From Serinus canaria (taxonomy: Eukaryota > Chordata > Aves > Passeriformes > Fringillidae), in assembly GCF_022539315.1 (NCBI RefSeq), contig NC_066317.1, positions 47,409,935-47,473,934 on the forward strand: a DNA stretch of 64,000 nucleotides, in the 5' to 3' direction. Made by a program: the position numbers and the translations under genes. Shown here one piece after another: positions 12,297 through 24,503 of this stretch. Positions within the stretch are counted from its first letter, which is position 1, and each line of letters begins with the position of its first letter. Below the pieces are notes generated by a model. It was not told where the DNA came from. It was given only the letters and a program-made list of their open reading frames with translations, and did not search any database.

Positions 12297-12341
12297 ACTG
12301 GATGATCTCGAAGACCTTTCCAACCCTAAGCATTCTATCAC
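12297..12341 (+). mobile_element. CR1 3' tail fragment
   Basis: The block ctggatgatctcgaagacct followed by ttccaaccctaagcattcta matches the last part of bird CR1 3' UTRs, just before the terminal octamer repeats. Only about 45 nt remain. It directly abuts the GC-rich island, so either a very short CR1 landed there or the island itself is part of a composite element ending in a CR1 tail. Confidence 0.6.
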
Positions 12342-14236
12342 TCTGGTTTTAAAAGTACTGATATCCGGCACCATGTAAGTTTCATCTCTGCTATTTAACG
12401 GAAGTCAGGAAATTAGTATTAGCATTTCTTTATTACACACATTTAAAGTGTCTATATAAAAATCTATATTTTCCAGGTTGGAATTGTAGTTTTTAAATTT
12501 TTTTTTTCAAAGGGAATCCTCAAAGATTTCTGGGAAATATGTGTAGTTTTTTTCTGCGAGTAAATAAAACTGCAGGAAACACAGAAAGCCTGAAATAGAG
12601 GATTAAAGGTCCAGGAGCAGGACTGTCTGCCTGCAGTCCCTTAAGAACATCTTGCTTTGGATATTTGGGAGCTTTTCTTCATTCACAGCAGGTTTAGAAA
12701 TTAAGGCTCTGTCCAAGTGGCCAAAACTCTCAGTCCAAAGAATTCAAAGTTCAACCACTTTACAAAAGATGCCAAAGTCCCTCCTGCTTTGCTCTGTGTG
12801 GATTCCTTGAGAGGTTGTGTATGACCTGCACACAACACAGAAGTGGGATAGATTTTTGCAGATAATCTATAATATATGGATGCATATTTTCCAGGCATGT
12901 GACAATATGCAGAGGCCTCCCTCTTTCCCTTCCATAGCATTCATTCTCTCTAATAGGTTAATAATCTATTCAGAACTGATTGCCACATCTTGATGGAGAA
13001 TATTCTGGATTATTGGATAAAAATCTATCTTCTCATTAACTCTCAATTTAGTTCAGTTTAGTAGACAATATTATTTTCATCAAACAATATAGAATATGAT
13101 GATATTTGGGTTCTAGTTTGTGGGTTGAACTATGACAGGATTTGTTTGATTTTTTTCCCTTCTTGTCTTAACATGCAGATTGAGTGAGATTTATTTCTTT
13201 TTTTTTCTCTTTCTCCTCAGAATTTTGGTAGGTGGAGATGATTGGTGAAAAAATGATTGATCAATTTTTTTTTTTTAGTATGTTACATTATTAAGATAAT
13301 TGTAATAGATACCCAACTGTAAAAGAATCAATAGCACATTCAAGTTTTAAGGAATAGAAAAGCTGGGTTTTAAGAGTTTCATTTTGGCATTTCAAAGGGT
13401 TTGAGTAGATGAAACCAGACTGAGAATATTGCGAGAGCACAAACCATCTGCAACAGTAAGCCAGTAGGAATCACTAGAAAATTGCTTTATTGACAGACCT
13501 CTTTAACAACAACTCAGACTTAGAAAAAAGTAATGTTTTTAAAATCTCTCTACAGCTGAACAGAAAAAAATGCTTCTTTTGTAAAAGATTTCTTCTACCT
13601 AATAATCGGGAAAAAGTGACATAAGAGTTCAATAACAAGATGATATCATCAAATGAGACATGTAAGTAGCCAGGGCACATTTTTTGGCAGCAATTAATTG
13701 GAAAATAATAGTAGTAAATGGATGCTTCTCTTTTCTTCCAAGAAAATGAAACATAATTCTCCTCAAAATTATATTTATGAAACATTTGTCTCATTCAACA
13801 CACTCAGCACCTTCTGAACTGCCTGCAGCCACACTATGTAATGGTAATTTCTCCCATATGCTTGTTTTGGAAAACTTAGTGAGTCTCCTCTCCTCTCTAT
13901 AATATTTTTATTTTTCTAATTTGTGTATAACTTTAGAATTTCTTTAGAATTGTGTTTAAACCTTGATGTCCTTGTATCATAAACATTGAATCTCTTTTTG
14001 CTTACCGAGCAAGGGTTGGACATCTGTAAAAAATCTAATTTTACAGTTTTGGCATATGGCTTACAGCTGAGCTAGCAAAGGCTGTCTGCTATCCTTTAGA
14101 GGCAGGTACAATTCCTATCAACATCCTTAAAATAACTGTCTCACTGGCTGTGTGGGCTTGGGAATAGATCCTTCAGACAGGAAGAGAAGGATCAGCATTA
14201 TGCAATGTCAATTGTTACAATCAAAATATCAGGCAA
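12342..14236. other. AT-rich noncoding stretch
   Basis: No gene is recognised and no exon-like segment continues the frame seen at 12109-12226. Several T-runs (near 12.5, 13.2 and 13.27 kb) are the only low-complexity features. Confidence 0.55.
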
Positions 14237-14278
14237 CTGCCTGCTTATTGCAGTCAGTCCTCTGCAATAAGCAGGCAG
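14237..14278. repeat. Perfect 17-bp hairpin
   Basis: The arms CTGCCTGCTTATTGCAG (14237-14253) and CTGCAATAAGCAGGCAG (14262-14278) are exact reverse complements with an 8-nt loop. It lies about 90 bp left of the antisense LTR. The stem is too short for a typical miRNA precursor unless the flanks pair too, and I see no such pairing. Confidence 0.9.
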
Positions 14279-14366
14279 AGGACTCCTTCTATTACCAAAT
14301 GGCCCTGTATTGGAATAAAATCCCAATATTGCTGGGTGGAACTGTGCCTGGGCTTGTCTGGCCCTG

Positions 14367-14892
14367 CTGCTGAACCAAAGGTGTCAGCTGTGGTGTTTCA
14401 CCTCAGAGACACCTTTGGCTGGCTGGAAGTTGCAGTTAGGCACACAGAACAAGTCCAGACATGGTAGAAACTCAGTTTATCTTTAGTGGAAAAGGTTCAG
14501 GCAATGGTGAAGAGGAAAAGGAGCGGATTCAGCCGGAGGGTAAAATAGAGTTTTATTCCAGGGTCACAGAGCTCTGAATCTTGGTAACAGCTCCAACAGA
14601 AACCCGACTGCAGGGTCTCAGTGTCTTTTAAGCCCACAGGGAGGGGGGAGGGAAAGGATAGGTGAGCCACCAACCAGTGGGAGGGGGAAGGCCTCAGGAG
14701 ACAATGACACCTGGACAGGCCAATGGCCTGGTCTGAGAAGCATCTTTTGAACTTCTGCCAATCACACGATGCCCTTCTGGAATGTGGAGCTTTGACAGAC
14801 ATCGCTTTGGAAAAGGGGCAAGGGGGAGGGGAAGGAAGAGGTTGGCACACCTGAGAAGGAACTGGGACAGGATATTGCTTCACACCGCAACA
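14367..14892 (-). mobile_element. Solo LTR, ERVK-like, with 6-bp target duplication
   Basis: Read on the minus strand, the element begins TGTTGCGGTGTGAAG. It carries a CTTAAAAGA core-promoter-like site, a consensus AATAAA signal followed by a U5-like region, and ends near GGTTCAGCAG. Identical GCCCTG hexamers flank it (14361-14366 and 14893-14898), the 6-bp duplication expected of ERVK-type integrases. The right hand of the U5 holds an 11-bp perfect stem (14375-14385 with 14408-14418). No internal viral genes are present, so it is a solo LTR. The exact subfamily is unknown and the inner edge could shift by one to four bases. Confidence 0.75.
14552..14557 (-). terminator. LTR polyadenylation signal
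   Basis: TTTATT on the plus strand is AATAAA on the minus strand, in the context ggaataaaactctatttta. It lies about 75 bp downstream of the presumed TATA-like site of the same LTR, as expected for the short R region of such elements. It is intact, so antisense transcripts from the left could in principle end here. Confidence 0.6.
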
Positions 14893-15475
14893 GCCCTGGA
14901 CATGTGGAAATCCAGTAATTTCCTGACCTTACTGATGACAGGGACTGGCTTTACTGTGACAGGCAATCACATTTGTGATCACTTCTCACACCCTTCCGTA
15001 TGTAAAGGCCAACTAAAAACAGATTTACATTACAAAATCATCAATAATAATAAATCATTAACATCCCAACAAACAAATAAGAGCAAACCCACAACCAAAA
15101 CCCCAAAAAAGAGTGTTTGTCTAGCCTCTGGTTTCATGTAACAAGGTAAATGCAGACAAAATAGTAAAGAAAAGGAATCTTTAGGTTCTTATGTGAAGGA
15201 GAGGCTGTCAGAAGCTCCATGGCATGTTTCCCTATCAGTTGGCATCTGTGTTCTTTGTGAAGTAAGTCTGATTAAATGACCTTCTGCAGTCCAAAGTTGC
15301 AGTAGTTTTTGCCTGAAAAGTAAGATGATGTTTTCCTTTGGCTAAGAAACTCAACTAACCTACCTGATTCAGAAGGACTGCCTTTGTTGAGGAAAAAAGA
15401 GATGCTGGAGAGTTAAAATATGCAATCTTTCCCCAGGATATCATACAGTGGGTTGCACAGTAAAATTGCACATGA

Positions 15476-15545
15476 AAATTAAACAAAATAAAGTAAAAAT
15501 AAAACAAAATATAATTAAAAACAAAGCAAAGATAAAACCAAAACA
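15476..15545 (+). repeat. A-rich low-complexity tract
   Basis: About 70 nt of AAAATAAAAC-like units with almost no G. It could be an expanded A-tail of a lost retroelement or simple low-complexity DNA. Confidence 0.8.
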
Positions 15546-16635
15546 TTATTTGGGGCATTAATGTATAAATATATTACAGGTGTTTTGTAACCCACCATGC
15601 ACAGTCTCCTGAGGGGCCTCCTAGTTCATTTCTACAATGTCAACAGTGGACAAAAGTGAATATGATAAACTAGAATAAAACACTGAAGTCGTATGAGCTG
15701 AGCAAAGCTGTGTGGGTGATGGCTTCAGCAGGAGTCCACAGGATGCCAGGAAAGCTGTAAAGAGAGGAGCTTGGAAGGCAACTGTCATTTCCCCATGGTG
15801 TTTAGAACTACTGATTAATGGAGAGTGATGTTAATGTTTTTCAGCTAACCTTTTTCAAGAGAAAATAAAGTCACTTTCAAACACTGTTCTCTGTTCAGCT
15901 CATTGTTTGTGAATTCTTCAGGCCTGGGGATCTCCATTAGCAATTCTGTTTATACAGCTTGGTTTATCAAATATATGCACCAAGGGAAATCATTTCCTTT
16001 TATTTGCAAACTAGACTCAAGGCACTGTAGAATGATGTCTTGTTTTAAACTCGGTATGTAAAAATGAGGGGGTTTTTATTTTAAGAGAAAGAAAGTCCCA
16101 TATTTTTCAGATGATGTGTTCATAACCTCCACTTCTGAGGTGTCTTTTTTCAAAGTACAATAAGCTCAGCATCCCTTTGGAACCCATTATGGGAGGTGTT
16201 TCCATACAGCAAAAAGTTACCTTAAACATACTGAATTTATTGAGGTCTTTATACAAGCATCTGTATCACTGAAGTCACCATAGCCAATGTGTGCTAAATT
16301 ACACTGAATAAGGATGGGGACACTGCTGTCAGTAGTCCTAACAGATTTTAACACAGATCGTGTATGGCTGATGCATCGTTCTGTTTTCCTGCAATCTGTT
16401 CCCCATATTTGATTAACCTTTTTAGTTGGAAGTCTCTGCCCAAGTGAAACATTTAATTCTATGGAATGAAAGTAATACAGATATGCAAAATGTCAGGCAA
16501 CAAGCAAGGTGTTCTGCCAAACTGTTCTGCAGATACAGCTGACAAAATTTATTTGTTTGTAACTAGAATTTGACAGGAAAATGTGTATTTACTGAAGCAA
16601 ATGTGTTTCTCAGAGGCTAGAAAAATTATCCAAAC

Positions 16636-16660
16636 CATCAACATTTGGAAAATGTTGATG
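16636..16660. repeat. Perfect 11-bp hairpin
   Basis: CATCAACATTT and AAATGTTGATG are exact reverse complements separated by the 3-nt loop GGA. It lies in AT-rich DNA with no neighbouring gene. It may be chance or a small cruciform-prone site. Confidence 0.85.
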
Positions 16661-19600
16661 CAGTATTTCATCACAAATGCTGCTTAGACACTCACATTTC
16701 CTCTTCCTTTGTGTTCATCAGACCTCTCAATCAGAGTACTTTTCTCATGAGACATTGTAACTGGAGCTCTGATGAAGTATTTTGATGGTTCACCAAGGAT
16801 GGAGCCAACTGTACACCAGAGGGAAAGCAGTGAGAAAGAGCCATGAAGTGCTATATCCTAAAGTATAGTTCTAGTTTTAAACTAATTTTTTGAAAAAATA
16901 TGTCTATTGCCTCTGGGAAATGGATCCTCTCTATCTGGATGCCTGTGCCACACATATCAGTTTTAGGGGCAGTAAAAACCATCTGGTAGTGAGGATGCAT
17001 AGGTTTAAGTACACAGTCCCTCCTGAGAGATTTGCTGATAGGTGCCAGTACCATTTGCTTCACAAACCTAACAAATTAAAATAAAAGTAAGCTACAAGTG
17101 TTCCTCAACATCTCTATTATTAGCTGCTAAAAGATATAGACACCCTTTTATTAAAAATCATGATTGGGTGGGGTTATAAGAGTTATTTGAAGAGCACTTG
17201 AAATATCAGTGTTGTGCTGAGCATGTACACTTGCACCGTATCTTTTATTTTCTTAGGTTCTTTGTTATCACCTTGCAGATATGCTTTCCTTCCACAGTGA
17301 CCATCATTTTTTCACAGTGTGGTGAACAAATTCCAAGTTCTTTAAAGTGCATCCTTGAACCTATCTGCTCCTCTTGCCATTTCTGTCTCTCTAATTGCCC
17401 TGTGTGCAAACTACCAGGATGTTCTGCTAAAAGGCAAATCTTGTCCTCACTTCAGCACATGCAAAGGACTCCAAGTATAGCAGAACAGCAGTGGTGTTTC
17501 AGCACAGAAGAGATGAGGATTTCTTTCTCCTTATTTCCTAAAGGGAATCATTCAGCACGCAGGAATTTAGTGGTGCTCAGGAGCACCAGTGTTTTTTGGA
17601 GGGAGACCATCACCCACTCAGTGCTTCTACAGGAGGCTGCTACCCAGTCTATCTGTGTAATGAGTCCTTGCTACTTACCAATATAGTAGGTACCTGAAAA
17701 AGTGTCTCAGCAAATATCCCCACCAAAAACCTTGACAAATGTTTCCAATTCCAAAATTTTGTACTGCACTAGAAATAGATTTAAGCTATAAAGGCATTTA
17801 AATTACATTAATTTTACTGGGTTTGAGTTCTATACTCCAAGGACAGCAACTATGCCCATTTGTGAATTTTCTGACCATGTGGAATTTCCATGAAATGATC
17901 TATGTGGATCATTCAAATCCTCCACATCTGAACTGCTGAGCCAGAGAGAGGGAGCTGCTGTGGACATTTCAAAGGACATGAGAGGCAAATATCCTTATCT
18001 CTGGTCTGCAACAATTATATAATCTTACAGGCATTTTACTTTGTATAAACAACTAAAATAACTGCTGGATCTGGACCTTTATTTCAGGTCTCCTAGACTG
18101 TCTTCACCTTCAGTCTCTTTGGGAGCATTGTGAAATATTTCTGGTTCCTATTTCTTTTGAAAAAATAACCTCATCCCAGTTCAGGACTGCTGGGGGGGAG
18201 GGTGCATGTTTGTTGTTTGTTTTGTTGGGGAGTTTGTTATTTCGGTTTCTTATGCTTTATGGAACAATCATTTCCTGCTTGGGTCCTGTCAAATCTTACT
18301 GAGATGACTTCCAGAAGGATTAATCAAAGCCTGACCTGAGAATTTAGCCTTCTGTCAGAAAGAAATCACTATTTTGATATTTGAAAAAGAAAAAAATATC
18401 GCTGAGGAGAACTTCTCCCTTTTTTAATATCTATTTATGTCTGGGCAAATATATTTTTTTATTACATAAATCATATGTAATGTTCTTCCTTGCATGCAAG
18501 CAATGAGAAAATATCCCAGGCAAGTTGTTTTCCAAAATAATCAGCTCAGGCATTCCCCATCCAGAAAAATATTGTTATGGTACTGGGCTTAAAACCAAGT
18601 GAGTGATGGAATATGACTGATGTGAGCCAGTGTACCAGAAAATGTTTTTGTTTCAAACATTATACCTGGTCTTGAATCCAGTCCCAGCTTTAGTATTTTA
18701 GTTACTCAAGGGCAGACATCAAACATCTGCTCTGTCCACTCTCCTCCACTGCCAACACCATTAATTTTCCAAATGAGTCAGCACATCTCTATTTATTCTT
18801 TAATTGATTGGTAATACTGAGTTCTAATTGAGACTGTAAAATTAAAGTTACAGATTTGATTGTCTGCTCAGAGTTCAGAACACTTCCTTGATCAGAGCTG
18901 AGTCTTACAAATTGTATAAACAAATGCAAAACAACAAAGAAAAAAATCAAATTCACAGTTCTGCAAAATGAGCTAACTCATGTGCTTACTTCTTATTTGG
19001 GCTTTAACACAGACAAGTGCAAAATGTATCTGGAAGAATAAAACAAAGTCAAGGTGAAAATAAAACCTTTCCAAATTTATTTCTGAGGTGGCAAATCAGA
19101 CCAAAGAATGCCGCAGATTAAATACAGCCACCGGACAACCCATGACTAATTTGCTTAAATCAAATTAGAATTGATTTCCAGACTCCATTTACAGAAATAT
19201 GTGGATATAATTTGGTGGAAATGTTATGGAAATATGTATTCTGCAAGAAGCAAAGAGCATGGAGCATTAGCATTCATTGGCCCTTGTTCTGGTATCAAGA
19301 GTTGTTTCAAAGTCTCTCTCCCCCTTGAGGACAAAAGTAACTAAATGTACAGTTTTGTCTACATTCCAGCCAATTGTATAATTGTAGAAACAATTCAAAT
19401 ATTAAGAAAATGAGGTAACAATAAAGTTTAACATCCCTTTTTTAAGGCAATATGTAACACCACCTGCTCTGGCACACCATTTTTGTTATGTGTAGTCAGG
19501 GCCTGTATCAAGCCTTGAAGAAAAAAGCTCAGTTTTCTAAAATAATGTCATCTGGAAAACAAAAACTTCTTTTCATGCTCTATTTCAGGTTTGAATCTCC

Positions 19601-19995
19601 TCAGATAAGGACAAAGAATTTCTCCTTTTTAATGAAATTATTTCATTCTTCTTTTCCATGACTCATTCTAGTTCTAATTTTTTTCTGTGCTCCGTGACTC
19701 AGACCATCCAGGCCTCCCAGTCTTCAATGCTATTTTTTCCTCTGTCCCTATGTCTCCTTTCTTCTCTGTGAGATTTTTTGCACATATTTTTCCTGTTGTG
19801 TTAACTGCTTTCCACAGCATGAACAAGACTCAGCCGTGGGCTGCTAACGAGGACCTGTTGATGGTGAAAGAGATTTTCCTTCTGGCTTCATATCATTTGT
19901 GAAGCACGTTCAAAAGTACAGAGACAAGAATCACCCTGTAGAATTTTAGACAGAACTGCAGCACTGTATTCAAAGGCAGCATGCATGAAGGGTCT

Positions 19996-20935
19996 CAGAA
20001 TCGTAGAATCATAGAATGGTTTGGGTTGAAAGAGACCTTAAAGATCAGGTCTTTAAGGGCTCTCTCTGGGCGAGGACATCTTCCATTAGACCACACTGTT
20101 CAAAGCCCCATCCGTCCTGGCCTTGAACACTCCCACAGATGGGGCATCCACATCTTCTCTGGGAAACCAATGTCTCACCACCCTCACAAGTAAGAATTTC
20201 TGCCTAATATTTAGTCCAACCCTCCTTAAGCTTAAGTCCATTTCTCCTGGTCCTATCACTACATGTCCTACATGCAAAAAGTCCCTTTCCAGACTTCCTG
20301 AAGGCCTCTTTCAGGTACTGGAAGGCTGCTCTAAGGTCTCTCTGAAGCCTTGTCTTCTCCAGGCTGAACAGCCCCAGCTCCCTCTGCCTGTCCATATTGG
20401 AGAGGTGTTTCAATCCTTTGAACATATTTGTGGCCCCTCTCTGGACTCATTCCAACACATCCACATCTTCCCTATATCGTAGGCCCCAGAGCTGGATGCA
20501 GTGCTCCAAGTGAGGTCTCACAAGAGCAGAGAAGATTGGCAGAATAGCCTCCTTTGCCCACACTTCTTTTGATGCCTCCCAGTTGGCTTTCTATGCTGTG
20601 AGCATGCATTGCTGAAATGTGTTGAGCTTCTTGTCAATTTAACACCCTCAAGCCCTTCTAGGCAGAGCTACATCCATTCTCCTCACATTTGTGCTTGGGA
20701 TTGCCTCGGCCCATGTGCAGGACCTTGCACCTGGCCCTGTTGAACTTCCTGAGGTTCTCACAGACCGTCCTTTAAGGTCCCTCTGGCTGTTGTCCCTTCT
20801 CTCCAGCATGACAACCACACCATACAGCTTGCTGCTGTTGTAGTGAGTCTTGCTGAGGGGGCACTCAGTCCCACTGTCCGTGATACCAGCAAAGACACTA
20901 AACAGCACCAGCCTCAAAACCCCCTGAGGATCCTA
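19996..20935 (-). mobile_element. CR1 LINE fragment, 3' end retained
   Basis: The left edge shows the tail in reverse complement, agaatcgtagaatcatagaa, which is the degenerate octamer repeat that ends CR1, then tttgggttgaaagagacctt. Moving right, minus-strand coding pieces appear: LGLFSLEKTRLQRDLRAAFQ (near 20340-20400) and the LERRDNSQRDL region (near 20780-20805). The right edge stops within the RT region near accccctgagga. Frames are broken throughout. About 940 bp of a 5'-truncated, inactive copy remain. Confidence 0.95.
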
Positions 20936-21179
20936 AAGGACATTTTCTTGTAACAAATATATTATGTGTACTTATGTATCTATCATACTGCTAAGTTTAA
21001 ATTCAGAAGACAATCCAATGGTTTAATTTTATAAAAATTGATACTCTTTTTGAAATTGTACTACATATTGTCAGTTGAGCCAACACAATTTTCTGATGCA
21101 GAATGCATGAGAGGTAGTACTGTAGAGGCTGAAAAAGAGCTCACTCCCAGCTAAACCCGAGTGTGAGTTACCCTTGCAA

Positions 21180-21685
21180 TACGTGACGTGGGAGCATGGG
21201 GTCATGCCTTGCATGGTGGAGCAGGCACTCTCTGCAGCCCTTGGAGAGCCCACTCTGGCGATGAAGGAAAGTTCAAGGAGGGAGAAATATCAGAGAGGAG
21301 CAGCCATGTCATGATAGATCACCAACCAGTGCTGCTCCTCACCTCACTGGAAGGGCTGAATGTGACCTGCAGGGACAGAGAGGGAAATGAGAAGGATCTG
21401 GAGCAAAGGAGTGGAATTGAGTTTGGGAGAGGTGAAGCAATATTGGTTTTGTGTCTATCTTTTTTATTCTCTCACTGCTCAAATTAGTAATCAAATACTT
21501 ATATTGATTGGCAATTAACTTTCCCCAAATCAGGTCTTTACCTGTTATGTAATTGGTCTTTGTCTTGCTTCTGGGATTTTTTTACTGTTTTCTCCCCTCT
21601 TTACCATCCCTTCCCCAGTAAGTGGGGCAGAGTAAATGAGTGACTGCGTAGGGGTTTGGTTTCTACCCAGGGCCAACCCAGCACA
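21180..21685 (+). mobile_element. Solo LTR, second ERVL-like family
   Basis: Recognised blocks in order are gagcaggcactctctgcagc, a purine-rich middle, actttccccaaatcaggtct, cctgttatgtaattggtctt, tctcccctctttaccatccc, and the 3' end gggccaacccagcaca. These match a common bird ERVL-type LTR whose last bases read like CAACCCACCACA. The usual poly(A) signal before the fccccaag-type block is mutated. The 5' edge is unclear and could lie as far left as about 21085. No internal viral genes are visible. It starts only about 250 bp from the CR1 on its left. Confidence 0.72.
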
Positions 21686-23180
21686 GCAGTGTATTCAGGT
21701 CATGCAAAATTAAAGCATGTTGTTGAATGGCTGAGTGATAAAAATGAAAGATGAAATTTAGCGTTAGCAGTATTAATTAATGATCAGAGAAAAGAGACCA
21801 GAAAAAGGCCCTAATGTTGGACTTGTTCACTCCCGATGCTCAGTATTAAATATGAAGGAATAACTAACAAACACAAAATTTTTGTGGTATATTCTGATTA
21901 GTCAAAACTGACTCTATTGCAAAGAAAGTTGAACCTTATCAATAACTTGACTCTCCCAAATTGTGACCACGTTTTAGAATACAAATACATTTAAAGGGTG
22001 GAAGTTCCAAAATTAAATTCAATTCAGGCTTTCTACAGGCAAGTTAGACCTAAACAAGGACAGCATTAGCCATGTTTCTGATACAACAATGCCCTTTTAT
22101 GAGTGTCCTGCAAGGCCTGTTTTCTATCTGAGCTGGACTATGTGGTGAAATTGTCTCTCTTGAAATGCATCAGCTGTGATGGGATTCTTATGATTCACAA
22201 TGCAAAGCTTGGACAGAGTTAAAACACAGCACATAATGCAGAATATAGCGCTTCAGGGAGTGTGGCTGATAAGGGAGAATAAGACACAAACTATAACTAA
22301 ATCAGCAATGAACTAAAGAAAATTGCCTATGAATATTTTCTTAACCTAATTTGAATTTAAATTTTTTATTTCTTTTCAGTGAAAAACTTTATTTTGCTTC
22401 AGATTTGACTATACCCAGCATACACCTTTGTATTAAAGACTGAATTAATTTAAATAAGTATTTAATTTATTAAATTTTCAACTTATTATTAAATATTAGA
22501 AAGTGCCAAAATAAAGATTTTCCAGATAGACAAAGAATTCATTTTTCCATTAATTGTTTACTGTCAATAAAGTATCACTAGAAAACTTCAGACCGTATCT
22601 CATATTTGGTGGGCTAATTAAGGCATTTTAGTGTTCTGAGAAATTACAGACTAAACTGCCTTGTCTGTTTCTGATTCAAGGTAAACCATTACTATCTCCA
22701 ACTGTGTACATCTACTTCTATACTGAGAATTGTGCCTCCTTTCCCATCCTACATCCCAGTCGAGTTGTGTTACTACCACCTTACCAGTTCTACACAAAAT
22801 TATTTAGGTAAAAGATAGATGGAGAAGGCAGTCATCCAAACTGGGAGGGGGAAATATCCACTTGGAAGGAGAAAATAGAAAAGACCAGCATGTATGGAGT
22901 AGTTAATCAGATTAGATGTGTTAATCCATCTGACTGTGCCCCAAACCTCAAGAAGTGCAATATGTTTTTTCAAAGACCAGACATAAAGTATTAATCAGGC
23001 AGGTATATTTAGATTTATGGTCCAGATTCCAGACTGCTAATTAGAGGCAATTAAAAATAAACCCCCAGAGTTGCAAATTCACTCAGTTTTGAGATTGCTA
23101 TTCCAAAACAAATTATAATTTGTTCCTTGCTGTATTTGCTACTGTAAGTGTCTCACTTTAGGGAGAAAGTTTTCAGTAGC

Positions 23181-23201
23181 AAAAAAAAAAAAAAAAAAAA
23201 A
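23181..23201 (+). repeat. A21 homopolymer
   Basis: Twenty-one consecutive A. No recognisable retroelement body precedes it, so it may be a simple homopolymer. Length is prone to sequencing error. Confidence 0.95.
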
Positions 23202-24486
23202 TCCTCCAAATCCCACAAGAAAGGAATTTCAAGCAAAGAAATATTGCTCTGTGAGAGAAAAATGTATTGAGGTTAGGCTCAGTGAATTAATGTAGTATCA
23301 GAGTGACAGGTGTTTAGTAAATACTTAAAGACAGCAGAAGTAAATGACAGCTGTGGATGCAGCAGAGAGCAGACTCTGAGCCTGTTCACATTTTCCAGAA
23401 TTAAAGGTGTAATCTATCTCCAGAGCACACCACAAAGTGCCCAGGGGGAGGGTCACCATAGCCTAGCATTGTCACAATATGTCATTGCACAGCTCCTCTC
23501 CTGAGGATGAGACCCGTGACTTTGAGCCCACCCAGGATTTGGTAACACCAGTAACTTCAGTGTTGAAAGGAGAACTGAGCCAGCCCTGTGCCAGCCTTTT
23601 AGCATCATGTTCCTACAAAAGGAAATTTATTACCCTGCACAGTTTGTGTGCCAGGGCAAAGGATAGGACAGTACCTGTCCATGGACTGAGACCTTTCCTT
23701 GGACTCCAGGGAAGCTACCACACTGAACATAAGAAGGCACATGTCCCACAGCAAGAACATAAAAGTGGGATCTAAGAAAAGTAGCAGAGATGAAAGCTCC
23801 CTTTGGGAAATCTCTATTTACTGGCAAATATATTTCTCCCTTCTCAACATGTATCTGACCACAGCCATGCATGTTTTGTGGTGAACAGAAATGTAGGGCT
23901 TTATTCATTTATTACAAACGAGTGCTCTCCAACTGTTATAAAAACTCTTACATTGGTTTCCCAGTTGAATCCTTGGAAGCCCTGTCTTGCACAGGAACTG
24001 AGGAACAAGCAAAGAAGCTTCTTTAATTTTTCATCTAATTCAAATATTTTGTTTAGAATGCATCTTTTTTGTGCAGGGGAATGAAGGCTGTCATATGGCT
24101 TTTAAATGTGGTTACTAGAAACACAAATGTAAATGAAATTTTTAAGAAAATCTACCTTCCACCAATAATGAAGCCATCAAAAAGTGCAACACTGCACACA
24201 GAAATAGGTCTCATTATGCAAATATATTGCAGAGGATCTTAATAGATGGGAACCCCTCTGTCTCAGTCTCTGTAATTATAATGTACTGTATATAATTAAA
24301 ATTAATGTAATTAAAACAGTCTCAGCACCAAGTTCAATTATGTCACTCAAATGTTGCCTCTAGACACATCAGAACTGGCACATCAGTGTTATGGAGAAGA
24401 TAATCCTATACTCCTTTCGATTAACAAACAGTTGGGACCAAAAGAGGGTTAAAGGGTAAAAAAAGCAATGTTAAAACTATTTCCTT

Positions 24487-24503
24487 AAAAAAAAAAAAAA
24501 AAA
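24487..24503 (+). repeat. A17 homopolymer
   Basis: Seventeen consecutive A in AT-rich DNA. There is no obvious processed-pseudogene body upstream. Confidence 0.93.

Larger units (their letters stand above)
11385..12300 (+). promoter_or_regulatory. GC- and CpG-rich island
   Basis: About 900 bp of GC-rich sequence dense in CpG, embedded in AT-rich, CpG-poor DNA with a sharp left edge. It contains a near-perfect palindrome (11579-11629), a tandem repeat of about 65-72 bp (11777-12105) and an ATG frame running into a consensus splice donor (12109-12226). This layout resembles the promoter and first exon of a gene, or a GC-rich repeat unit brought in with the CR1 tail at its right edge. I see no TATA box and no matching later exons in the window. 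An orphan duplicated 5' end is plausible. Confidence 0.5.
14893..19995. other. Noncoding stretch with A-rich and hairpin spots
   Basis: No gene is recognised. One 162-codon frame (17198-17686, plus) begins in AT-rich DNA and has no domain I know or support from splice-like edges. I take it as chance. The A-rich tract at 15476-15545 and the hairpin at 16636-16660 are listed separately. Confidence 0.5.

Noticed and set aside
14497..14883. 128-codon minus-strand frame
   Set aside because: It lies wholly within the solo LTR, which is a regulatory and noncoding part of the element.
17198..17686. 162-codon plus-strand frame, the longest in the window
   Set aside because: Several Cys-containing stretches hinted at a metal-binding domain, but spacing is irregular and no family fits. 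A frame this long can arise by chance in this much sequence.
20123..20482. 119-codon plus-strand frame
   Set aside because: Antisense shadow of the minus-strand CR1 copy.
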